The position numbers were made by a program, and so were the translations under genes. This document shows, one piece after another, positions 1 to 12,800 of a stretch of DNA of 64,000 bases. Positions within the stretch are counted from its first letter, which is position 1. Each line of letters begins with the position of its first letter. Under the pieces are notes generated by a model. The model was not told the origin of the DNA, searched no databases, and saw only the letters and a list, made by a program, of their open reading frames with translations. The DNA is from Ziziphus jujuba (taxonomy: Eukaryota > Streptophyta > Magnoliopsida > Rosales > Rhamnaceae): contig NC_083386.1 in NCBI RefSeq assembly GCF_031755915.1, positions 8,184,001-8,248,000 of the forward strand, read 5' to 3'.

Positions 1-1480
1 GTGTATATTTTCCATGTGAATCTCGATTCTGTTTCTTTTAGGATGGCTGTGGACTTGGTTCTTTTTATTTTAGTGATTTAAATGGATTATGTTATTTACA
101 GGACTTGAAAGAATTTCTAGAGTTTGTTCAATATCTATTTTTGTATATGTTATGGTATTTATGATGATAAGTGATCATTTTTTGAAGACGTAGAGGTCAA
201 TTAATGGGGACTTATTTTCTAGATTGTTTTTAGAAGAGCTTACGTTATGATATATATATTTGAAGTCAATTTTATTTTGCTAACATCTTAGGAGGCTCTA
301 GCATATTTCAAAAAATTGAAGTTGGATAAAGTAGAGATTATTAGTTTCAAAAGATATACATGGTTTCTAGGCTCATTCTTAAGTATATTGAATAGAGAAC
401 TGATTTTTGGCCCGTTTTAATGCTTTGGCTTTGTTTTCCTCTATTATTATTATTTTTTAAATTTCCTTATTGCAAAGTCATACAGCACCATTGTCATAAA
501 TTTTTATGAGACTAGTAGTAATTCTTCATATATCAAAAATATCTGAGAATCTACAAAGAGGGAATTTAGTTGCTTTTTGACAAGAAAAATGCGAACAGCT
601 GTAAAAATAGCAAGAAAATAAGAAATTACAGGGGAGAAAAACGGATTATTGAACCATCATCACGGTTTCGCTTTGTCAAATTCGTTGCCTTTTAGTCGAA
701 GCTCGAAAACTACTATACCCTCAAATCCAAGATTTTTCTGAGTTGGAATTTGAGGTCTCTCAATTGTTTGGCCTTGAACACAAGTAACACATCTTCAACA
801 AATGAGTTCGAAGGGAAATTATGAGCATTAAATTCTCTCTACTGCCAATGGGTGTGCTTCGAAGAGATATTTGTTTCCTTAGGAAATAAACAACTCTTTA
901 GCGCTTCCTTTGATTTTAACTTGCTATTTTAATCTGTTTGCTTGCTGAGAAAGTATATTTTCTTCATTAAGAGTGTTATCTTACCAGTGTTAGCTTGTCT
1001 TCTAGTTCAAGGCACTACTAAAAATCAATCCATGCCTAGTATAATGAGGTAAACTATAATCTCATTCAATAACAAAGTAAATCAAAGAGCAGATGGCTAA
1101 TAATCATGAATCGAGTAGGACACCATTCAACTTCCTCAAGTTTGACTCCATTCAATTGTTTTTGCCAATCTGATGCAGCATTTGTAGATCTCAATCTTGC
1201 TTAAGGCATCTTGCTCCTTGATTGAACACATACTATTTTACAAAATAGTGTCTATTTGATATAAAATAAGATTCATATAGGCTCTTTAGCATATTTTTCA
1301 TTCATTTTAAAGGTCACCAATTTGTTCAATTTTGAACATCAAACAGGATCCTACCTTTTAATGCTACAGATTGTTTCAAACCCAAATCAGAAATATGTAG
1401 AAAACAGAACGATCTCTATAGCTAACTTAACACAACCAGAAAAACCATCTGCTTACAGGTTGTTTCTATGAAAACACAAC
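1..1480. other. Unassigned left-edge region downstream of ferredoxin
   Basis: I recognise no gene here. On the plus strand, a short open stretch at about 292-420 follows an acceptor-like ...catcttag and reads ALAYFKKLKLDKVEI before stopping at TAA. Another open stretch at about 43-162 contains DLKEFLEFVQ. Together they could be terminal exons or decayed exons of a gene entering from the left. On the minus strand, about 740-860 stays open for roughly 40 codons (includes FKAKQLRDLKFQLRK). No start, domain or confirmed splice pair supports any of these. Confidence 0.25.
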
Positions 1481-1484
1481 CAAG

Positions 1485-1490
1485 TTTATT
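1485..1490 (-). terminator. Candidate poly(A) signal of the ferredoxin gene
   Basis: The minus strand reads AATAAA about 37 bases past the ferredoxin stop codon. It is the first canonical plant polyadenylation hexamer downstream. The spacing would give a short 3' UTR. Plant signals are degenerate, so this is only a candidate. Confidence 0.35.
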
Positions 1491-1526
1491 CATTCAACAA
1501 GGTAGGGTTCATGCTAACCATAGTAA

Positions 1527-2880
<1,354 letters not shown>

Positions 2881-3066
2881 GGGAGCAATTGGGAGCGGAA
2901 AGTCCGAGAAAAATAGGAGAGTACGGGGGACGGAATGCCTCGCAACCAGCCCTAAGAAAAAGCGAGAACCGTGGCCGTGTTTAGTGAGAAAACGTGCACG
3001 TGTTTGGGGCGTGAGAAAGTGGGGGTGGCATTTTAGAAAATATTAGAAAATGACCTCTCCAATCAA
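2881..3066 (-). promoter_or_regulatory. Ferredoxin 5' leader and promoter with G-box and CCAAT box
   Basis: This GC-richer island lies directly upstream of the proposed donor. The minus strand carries a palindromic G-box CACGTG at 2997-3002 and an inverted CCAAT element (ATTGG, forward CCAAT) at about 3059-3063. G-boxes are common in light-regulated photosynthesis promoters. No clear TATA box was found, so the transcription start is not fixed. From 3067 to 3360 only AT-rich sequence is seen. Confidence 0.4.
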
Positions 3067-3360
3067 CCCCAATTGCTATGATGTTGACAGAATGATGTTT
3101 TGTATCTTTCGGCTTTGGTCCACAAGATGTTTTTCTGTTATTACCAAAAACTTTTGGCTGTATTATGAATTTTGGAAAAATACTTGAGAAAATATGATTT
3201 TAAATTGTAAATATTAAATGTCAATATATTGGTATTACCTGTATAAATTATTACATAATATATTGTACTAGTATTTCAATTCTGTTATTTTTAATTGGGT
3301 AATGCTCAAAACAACCCGTTATTTTCATTGCGTTTTGTTTAAACAGAATTTGTTTTGTTA

Positions 3361-4980
3361 TTCATATGTTAATCGATCCAGAATTATTTTAAATTTAAAA
3401 TAAGGTCTATAAATCAGGATTGATGTGTATTGTATAAATTTTAATTTTGTCGAAATTGCCAGACCTTTATTTAAAATTTTGCTATACGAAGTTTAATTAA
3501 ATAAGGGGTAAATTTCTCGAATTTTTCCACCAGTGTCCATTGTTACATCTTTGGGGGATGAACCGAAACAAAATTGAAACTTGTAAGGTAAAAAACTATA
3601 AATTATATAAACAGAGAGGTGGATTTACAAAATTTACATATTTTAGGTATATAGAGGACCTATAAAATACAATTAAAAAAAAAATAAAAAAGAGGATCCG
3701 TGATACCACAAACAAGTAATTTTGATTAATGAATTTCAATTATATTATATTTGAAAAAAAGCAATTATTGTAGGTGTTGAATTCCTAATTAAGTAATTCA
3801 AAAATAATTCTTATGGTGCCATATTGATGCAAGATGGAAACAACCTCTGAAAACTTATCAGAGAAAAGGAAAAACAGATTCTAAGGCCCAAACATTAATT
3901 TGGCATGATCTAGGACAAGATGGGCTTATTTGGGATCTTCAAGGATTTTAGTAGATTAATTTAGTTTCCTATTTTTAATTAGAGCATTTTATTATTTAAT
4001 TAGGTTTCCTATTGTTTTCAGTTTCTTAATGTTATTAGTTTCCTTATTTAACTAGGTTTCCTATTATTTTAGTTTCCTAATATTATTAGATGATTTTAAT
4101 ATAAATAGAGTTCTTTGTAATTCTGGAGGCAGTTAATCAATATTACAAGAATTTTATGAGATTATTTTCTCTTAAAAGAATTTTATGAGATTATTTTCTC
4201 TGGTTTTGTGTGATGCAAAACAAACTTAGGTGTGATGCCTAGGGTTTTGGGAGTGATTCCTAAAATCAATCTAGTGTGATACTAGAACCCTATCTATTTC
4301 TTTTCTGTTTTTTTTTCTTTCCCTATCTGTCCTACATCACATATACCGTAGAAGTATGTGAATAGTGGAAATTGTTCAAAGATAATTCAAGGATTCAAAG
4401 GTTTTAATCACATACATTGAAACAAACAAATTCATTAATCGATTTTCATAATTATACCTTATAATTTTACAAATATATATATATATATACATGCACTCCT
4501 AAAATAACTTTCTGAATATTTTCTGCCATTTTTTTTTTATTTTGGGTAAAATCAAGAAAGTCGATGTCAACAAGAAAGAAATCTTCTCTATTCAATAGCT
4601 GTACCAAAAAATCATCTCTATTCAATGAGAAACGAAACGAAACAAGATCACTATATGATAATCAAAACATGAAAAATAAATTAACAACAAATTATTAGCA
4701 AAAGAAGTAACTTATATACATTAATTTGTTACCCAAGCTTCCAATTTACTACTTTCTCCAGACAGGTAATGAAGAAATCTAAGATTCTGTATTTTCCCTT
4801 TTCTGCTTACTTTCTTTTCTTACTTATTAATCTTTTAGTGGCCAGAAAAACCAACCAAAAGAAAGAAAAAAAAAAAAAAACAGTAAGCAGAAAAAGAAAA
4901 AGACAGAATCTTGCTCTTAATTAATCCAATCGCTAATCTTTTGGGTGCCTTCGTGCAGTCTCACAGAAAAGGGCACGCAC

Positions 4981-5017
<37 letters not shown>

Positions 5018-6747
5018 TACGTACACATATATAATTCTTGCAATACAAATCAATTTCAATGATAATTCTTGCAACTAAATACTTCCAAAAATGGTTCTCT
5101 AGTGGATTTATAATAATATTCAATTTCATGAAAATATATTATATATTAATCGGACTCTTATATATATTATTTTTTTTCAAAAAATATTCAATTTCAAAAA
5201 AAAAATTTTTTTTTTTTGAAATACCAAATTATATACAGAAAACAAAACTATAAAACGCACCAAACTAGACTACCATTCAGGAATTGACTTTCCTAATTTG
5301 TTGGTAGAATATAAAACTTGTAACTTTAAATTGTATAAAACTAAACTAAAAAGGATAATTAGACTTCTTATCACTATAAACTATGCATTAGTCATAAGTT
5401 TCTTTAGAAGTCATGTTAAAAAAAAATATTATATATATATATATATATATATAAAAGAATAATTGAATAAAATTTAAAAAAAAATAAAAATTAAATTAAA
5501 TAAGATTGACTTACTTGAATAAAAAATAAAATTGTAATAGATGATAATAAATAGATGATAATAAATAAATAAATAAATCAAAAGTTTAGACGTATGTACT
5601 TTAGCTCTTTCTGCTGCCAACCACAAATAAGAATGAACCCCCACCGTAGGAGCGTATTTGGTAACTACATCATTAATGATTGCATTTTTTAATAATTTTA
5701 CCTCGTCACAGACTTTTTTATTAATAATTTAACCTCGTTAGACTTATTTCTTAGTTTTTAGTAATAATGTTTTCTAATCAGATTTCGCTAGGTATAGCTA
5801 TATAGCCTGATGTAGCATTATTTCAATTGGATTATAAGAATTATTAATGAACATATACATAACAAGTAATTAAAATTATTTTGTACAATTCTAATTTTAA
5901 CCAAACTCAGTTTTTGCTTGTTCTTTTATTATCTAGAATTTGTCTTTAACTAGGAATATTATTGGATAAAGTTTAGAAAGTTTATTTTATTACAAATTCT
6001 CTTCCAATATTACTCCTAACAGAACTTTGAATGACCATGTAGTATTATTTCAATTGGATTCTAATTACATACAGATATATCAACACACACAAACACATAT
6101 AAGTATAATTTAAGCAGCTCCATAAGAACACCATGATTGTAGGGGCGATGAATTGGAAGAGTCATTCTTAATTACATGGAACGATGCCACTCCATGAAGT
6201 ATATTGAGTAGGGGATTGTTTCTTTCTTTATTTATTTTATGTTAAAGCAAATAAAATAAATTTTTAGTTAGATTTTATTTTTATTTTTTTAAATCTTTAA
6301 ATCATATCAAATTGATTGTATATATAATCTGATTTTTTTTTGAATTTAATTACAAATTAATAAATTGTTCTAACTCCAACATAATACGTCCCTTCACACA
6401 GTATACTGCAAGTTCATTCATTGTGCACGCAAGAGACATCTTTCTTTGTAAGTGAGAATGAAATATAGTATTTATCTTCAAGGTTGATCTGAAACTGATC
6501 AAGAACATGTATATTTTACATGGTAAAGCAATTATAGTGGCGTAACTTGATTAAAGAAACCTTTTTCCTAGCTATCGTTTGACTTCCTTGCTGCGGATAT
6601 AATCAAACTGGATAAAGTTGGTTTTGGTAGTTTCTCATAAGTTTCTTATACACTACAAAGGCTTTCTTTCTTTTCTTTTTTTCTTTTTATTTTTTTTTTA
6701 TTTTTTTTATTTTTAAAGACTAAAGTGGTTTTAGCATTAATATTAAT
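3361..6747 (+). repeat. Segmental duplication, copy 1, left arm
   Basis: This AT-rich non-coding segment aligns along its length to 24503-26660 and, from about 4500, to 53010-55389. It contains (AT)n runs near 4470, 4985 and 5425. Relative to copy 2 it carries an extra solo LTR (3825-4339) and keeps about 700 bp (about 4995-5700) that copy 2 has lost; copy 3 also has that stretch, so copy 2 suffered a deletion. No gene was recognised in it. Confidence 0.85.
3825..4339 (+). mobile_element. Solo LTR, 515 bp, with target duplication CATAT
   Basis: The ends are TGATG...CATCA and it is flanked by direct CATAT (3820-3824 and 4340-4344). The paralogous segment at about 24956-24970 reads straight through as the empty site with a single CATAT. 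Inside, TATAAATAG at 4100-4108 suggests a plus-strand promoter, and tandem 'tttcctatt' motifs plus a ~25-bp direct repeat (agaattttatgagatt) occur. Size and layout suit a Copia-type LTR, but no internal domain exists to prove the superfamily. Confidence 0.85.
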
Positions 6748-6784
6748 TGTCAGGACCCGTCCAGAATTCTTCCCCGGAACCCTA

Positions 6785-6886
6785 GACAAGCCCTGATCCC
6801 AGGGAAATACCACCGAACCTTCCAACGGAAAATCCGACAAGCCCTGATCCCAGGGAAATACCACCGAACATTCCAACGGAAAATCC
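6785..6886 (-). repeat. 51-bp direct tandem duplication inside the outer LTR
   Basis: Two copies, 6785-6835 and 6836-6886, of a unit starting gacaagccctgatccc and differing by about one base. Other F1 LTRs have the unit once, so this is a local duplication. Confidence 0.8.
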
Positions 6887-6936
6887 GGCAACACCTCCCC
6901 TAAGGGTAGGACTAACCAAAAATTACCTGCACTGAA

Positions 6937-9894
6937 TGTCAGGACCCGTCCAGAATTCCTTCCCCGGAACCCTAGACAGCCCTGATCCAAGGGAAACCCT
7001 ACCGAACCCTCCAACGGAAAATCCGGCAGAGCCTCCCCTAAGGGATTTACTTACCACAAACTACCTGCACTGAAAACACACTTCTAACAACATCCCCTTA
7101 TTCCTCCCACAAACTACAAACTGATTCCACAAATTTCAGCACTTCTCAAAAGCAACAACAGTCCAGTGCATAAATAAAACAGAAATATCCCAATAGTATA
7201 CAGAGCTTTAAGAAGTGCTAAACAACAGAAATACAACAAGGCTGAAAGAAATAATACAAAGAAACTTCTCGAAGCACAACAGCAGCGGAAAACTTGGTTC
7301 GCTCCGGAAGAACGTCTACCACCACTTGCACCTAAGGGAACGGAATTTAAGAGTGTGAGATGCTAATAATCTCCGTGAGTAACCTGAACTACTTAACACC
7401 TTTTATGATAATAAAAAAATAATAGTAATAGCAATTAAGGAATAGAACAAATACCAGCAATTAATAAATAAATAATAATTACTGTTGGAAAATAATAATT
7501 TCCCTCAAAACTCTCACCAATCACTCCGTTTGAAATGTTCCCTTTTTAAAACCTTTTCGCAAAACCCAATGTACATACCTCCCAAAAACCAAGGGATTAA
7601 ACCAGTTGATACACAATAAATAAATAGAAAACATACCCCAAATATATAATAAAAATATAATAAATTATAGTAAATAAATTTTTGAACACCTTTGGGGTTT
7701 AAACCATTATTTGCAATTTACACCGACAATTACACCTGACGCACCACACCATATACCGGTGATGTCCTCCGATACCCAGCGTCCTGAGCACCGACTGGCG
7801 GGAGGTTAAAGAGAGAAACCTGCAGCGGTCACTTCGGCGTCCCGACAGTACCGACTGCTAAAAACCATCACCCGGCCAAGGAGAGGGGCGGCTGTGGCCA
7901 ATAACAACTTGCCTGCCCACGGTCCAATGGCAACTCACGGGTGAAGTAAAAACCGCACGCTAAACCATATTATAACCTCGTGCTAAACCACGTGTCCATA
8001 CACCATACACCAGAACACCAATACTGTATGAGTGCGTCTAAAAATAACCATTAAGTAACCAACCGTACCGTTTTTTCCAAAAACCACCGTGGGAAGTATA
8101 CCAAAATTTCACAAAACACCATCCCACATATTTTATCCAATAACCCGGTACGAAATATTGATAATCAACAAACCACAATTTTCCTCGAAATACGAAATGC
8201 AACCATAAAAATACCACGGACATAATTTATAAAATTCAAACCAAATATTTTCATAAAATATTTAACCCAATTATGCCCGAGAAATCACATTTGAAACCAC
8301 GTAAAATTAATACCGAAACATACCTTGCTCATGCATAACAAATAAATTAAATTAAACCGCATTAAAACCATAATTAAACCACACCACATGAGCATAATTT
8401 AAATACTAAATTAAATACCAATTAAATTTAATTAATTGCCCAAAATAATTTTTGAAGGTGGGTCACTTACCTGGAGCACGCAAATCAACTAAGATCCTCT
8501 TCGGGATCAACTCCGCCACTCGTGCGTGCACCTAAACAACCACAGTGCACAAACCAAAAATATTAATATTTTATTCGAGTAATTCCCAAATGGATACCCG
8601 GGGAGCGAACACCAAGCGACATCTAAGGGTTACGCGTTATATACCGAATCAAAGCTCGCGTGATGAGGATCACGGATTCGGTCTTACTTTCCGGTGATCG
8701 GACCCGACGGGGTCGGAATCTCGCCGGAAAGCTTTTCGAGTTTCGGCTCTGCAATTCTCCCAAACCGTCACGAATTGGCGGAAACGGAAGTCGGATTCGG
8801 GCTCAGGAGATCGAACACTGCGGACTGGAGCTGGCCGGAAAACTGGGCACTCGTCGGAACAGTAATTTCCGGCAAGCCGCCACGGTCACCGGCAACCATC
8901 GCCGGCGGCGGCGCGTGCGGTGGCCGTTGGTGGTGAAATTTTGCAGACTTGTAGATCTTGAGGAGAGCAACCCAACGGGACCGACGGTGAGCAAAACGGA
9001 GGCCGGACGGCGGAGAAATCACCGTTTGAAGATTTTCGGCCCCTCGCCGGAAAACGCTCCGATCCCGGCGCGTCGGTGGTCCGATGGCCGTGATTTTTGG
9101 TGGGTCGGCCGGACTTGAGGAGAGGATGAAGGCTAGCTGGCGTGTGTACTGTAGATAGGCTGGAACAGGGTCGATTAGCGGTGGCCGGCGGTGGAGGGGA
9201 AAACTCGCCTCCAAACTTCGGAGGTCCGATCCGGGCGCGTCCGGCGGCCGTTCGCCGTGAAACTTGGAGGTTTTGCCGGAAATGAGGAGAGGAAGCTTTC
9301 TGGCCGGCGCGTGCACTGTAGATCGGCCGGAACAGTGCAATATTCCGGTGGCCGGCGGGTCCTCTCTCTCTCTTTCTCTCTCCTCTCTCTCTTTCTCTCT
9401 CTTCCCCGAGACTTTTAACAAATAAAAACCCTTGTGTGACACTGTTCATGCCACGTGGACCAATAAGAAGCTGACACGTGGCATTTCACTGTTCACAGAC
9501 CCAAAAACATTAAAATAATACGGTATCCGGTAAACTTCAAACGTCCATAACTTTTTAACCGGATGTTCGTTTTAAGCGTGTCGCTAGTCTGTGAACTCGT
9601 ATCGACGAGCATTTCACAACCATGCACGAGTCGAAGCTCAATTCCCCATAAACAAAAAGTCAACTTCGGCACCCCTTGGACAGTTTGGACCGCAACTTCT
9701 TTCGTCCATAACTTTCAAATCGTAGCTCCGTTTTCAACGTGCTACCAGTCTACGAACTCGTGGCATCGTGCACTTCGCCACGGTACCCTGGTCAACTCGA
9801 AATTTCCACCGAGTCAACTTTTGACCCCTTCGGTCAACGGTCAACCTCGGTCAACGTGCACGGATTCCGGTGCGATTTGGGACGGGGTGTTACA
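6937..9894 (-). mobile_element. F1-family solo LTR (inner), 2958 bp, target duplication CTGAA
   Basis: Starts TGTCAGGACCCG, ends GGGGTGTTACA, and is flanked by CTGAA at 6932-6936 and 9895-9899. It lies within the outer LTR and is therefore younger. Long overlapping open frames on both strands at about 8640-9450 come from a GC-rich, stop-poor CCGG-laden leader and are not genes. The minus-strand 61-bp splice-bounded module is at 8471-8531 with donor GTAAGT. Confidence 0.9.
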
Positions 9895-12800
9895 CTGAAA
9901 ACACACTTCTATATTCACCCCCTTATTCCTCCCGCAAACTACAAGTTGTTTCCACAATTTACGGCACTTCACAACAATAACAGCAGCCTAGTGCATAAAT
10001 AAAAACTACAAGTCCAATACAGTATACAGAGCATTATACAGATAAATGTGGAATTTATACAATGACAGATAAGAAGCAATACAAGATAGAGAGGAAAAAG
10101 GGAAGAAATACTTCTTGAACTTTCGGCAACGAACTGAGACGTTGGGCTTGTCCCGGACAATTAACATCTCCAACCTGGACCTAGGGGAACGGAATTTAAA
10201 AACGTGAGATGCTAATCATCTCAGTGAGTGACCCTATCTACTGAACACCTTTAATATTTACAATATACCAAATAAAAGGGATTTAATTAATCAATACCGA
10301 ACAATTAAATAAATAAATAAATAAACAATTGAAGTAATATTTTCTCTCAAAATCCTCACTATTCACTCCATTGGAAAAGTTCCCCTTTTAAAACATTTTC
10401 ACAAAACCCGATATTCGTACTTCCCGAAAACCAAGGGATCAAACTATTTGATAAACAATAAATAAATAAATACCCCAATATATAATTAAAATGTAATAAA
10501 TTATAATAAATAATTTTTGAACACCTTTGGGGTTTGAAACTTTATCTGAAAATTACACTTGACGCACCACACCATATACCAGGGATGCCCTCCGATACCC
10601 AGCGTCCCGAGCACCGACTGGCGGGGAGATTAAAGAGAGAAACTTGCAAACGGCACTTCGGCGTCCCGACAGTACCGCTGCTGAAACCGTCATCCCGGCC
10701 AAGGGAGGGGCGGCTGTGGTCAATATCAAACTTGCCTGCCCATGGTCCAATGGTAACCACGGGAGATATAATACTTGCGCGCTAAACCACATAATACTTG
10801 CGCGCTAAACCACGTGTACATACACCAGAACACCAATACTGTATGAGTGCGTCTAAAATAATTATTAAATCAACGGTACCGTTCTTTCCAAAATTTACCG
10901 TGGGAAATATACCAAATTTCACAAAATACCATCCCACATATTTCCATTTCACAATCCGGTACGAAAATATCGATAACCAATAAAATCATAATTTTTCTCA
11001 TAATACGAGGTTCAACAATTGAAATACCACGGGCATAATTTATAAAATTAAACCACCAATTTAACAAATATTTTCATAAAATATTTAACCCAATTATGCC
11101 CGAAAGATAATACTTAAAATCACGTACGATTATTACTGAAATATACTTTGCTCATGCATAATAATTCAAATTAAATCACAATAAAATAATAATTAAATCG
11201 TACCACATGAGCATAATTCAAATACCAATTAAACAAGGTGGGTCACTCATCTGGAGCACGCAATTAAACCATGATCCACCATGGGATCAATTCTACGACT
11301 CACCGATGCTCCTAGAACACAATTCACACACAGTCAAATAAATTAATATTTTATTCGGATAAATAATATCCGGTACCCGGGAGGTCAAACACAAACGTTA
11401 ACCAAAATGGTCGAATAATATACCGAATCGAAACTTGAGCGACGAGGATTACAATTCCGGTCTCCATCGACCCCAATTCCGCCGGAGGTGGCCGGAATTT
11501 GGTCGGAAAGCTTCGGTCGGTTTTGATTCCTTCGCATCTCACAAACCACTTTGAATTTTGGAAATTGGAGGCCATATTTGGACTCAGAGGACCCAAAATA
11601 GGGGGAGAGGGGTGGTAATTCGGACTGGACTGGCCGGAAACGGCGAGAATCGCCGGAAAAATTTCAACCTGCCGCCGCGACTTCACCGGCCCGATCTGGG
11701 CGCGTCGCCGGCCGGCCGGCAGCCAAATTTGGCTGGTGAGCTCGCCGGCGTGTGGGCTTGGATGGTGGCCAGCGCGTGTGGGCAATGGGTGGTCGGAAAA
11801 GATAAACATGAGAGAGAGAGAGAGACGGCCGGTGGGAGAAAATGAAGGAGAAGGAAGAAGGAGGAAGAAGAAGAGAGACGCCCCGTGGCCTTTTTCCCAC
11901 GTGGGGAGAAGAAAAGAAAAAGAAAAAGAAAAAGAAAAAAAGAAATAAAAAGAAACGATTTAAAATTAATTAAATAATATTAAAAATAATATTATTACAT
12001 AAAACAACAATAATAAAATAATTTGATATTAAACATGGTTGACATGTGGCGTCTCACCATGGTGACACATGGTCACATTTATTAAGTCACACGTGGCACA
12101 TCGTTACGCGTTTAAAAATAATATTAAAATAATACGGTGTTTGAAAAACTCTACAGGTCCATAACTTTCAAACCACATGTCCAAATCGGACGTGCCGCTA
12201 GTCTACAGACTCATACCGACTAGTACTTCGCAACCATGCATGAGTCAAAACTCAACTTTGCATGAATAAAAAGTCAACTCCGGCACCCCTTGGACAGTTT
12301 GGACCTCAAATTGTTTTGCTCATAACTTTCAAACCGTAGCTCCGTTTTCAACGTGCTACTAGTCTACGAACTCGTGCCAACGTGTACTTTGTAAAGATAC
12401 CTCAGTCAACCTAGAATTCCATCCGGGTCAAAAAGTCAATTTTTGACCCTTTCGGTCAACGGTCAAAGTCAACAGTCAACCTCGGTTAACGTACAAAAAT
12501 TCCGACATGGTTCAGGACAGGGTATTACATTAATATCAATTGTAAGTCATCATATTTTTAATGCATTATGGATATTGTATAACTAGCATTAGACTATATA
12601 ATCCATAATATATTTTATATGTAATTAGTTTTTTTGGTTTTTGTTTATTATTATTATTAATTTTTTTTTTGATCAGAAAGTACTCCTATCCCCAATGGCT
12701 TATGCTTTTACAATTTTCGTTTGTTTGTTTATTTATCTTTGAGATTTTTTTTAGTTATGATATTAGATGAATCCAATCTTCTCTCCTTTTCCTATTGCAC

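Larger units (their letters stand above)
6748..12529 (-). mobile_element. F1-family solo LTR (outer), split by a second LTR
   Basis: It begins TGTCAGGACCCG and ends GGTATTACA, i.e. an F1 LTR on the minus strand. The 5-bp duplication TTAAT flanks it (6743-6747 and 12530-12534). Copy 2 of the duplication (26641-26670) keeps the empty site. Without the inner element it is about 2.8 kb. It is an older, diverged copy: its mini-exon donor is degraded (ATGAGT instead of GTGAGT). It holds the usual parts: GC-rich leader (about 11450-11900), GA/CT tracts, and duplicated motifs with GTCAAC near 12200-12500. Confidence 0.88.

Noticed and set aside
8660..9449. Overlapping open frames of 60-224 codons on both strands, repeated at about 22440-23390, 30074-30895, 36631-37452, 56798-57611 and 61366-62182
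   Set aside because: All lie in the GC-rich, stop-poor leader of F1 LTRs. They occur on both strands, shift frame between copies, show no domain, and are better explained as non-coding retrotransposon leader.
11351..11948. Open frames in the older outer LTR
   Set aside because: Same GC-rich leader in a diverged copy; Arg/Pro-rich with no conserved frame relative to other F1 copies.
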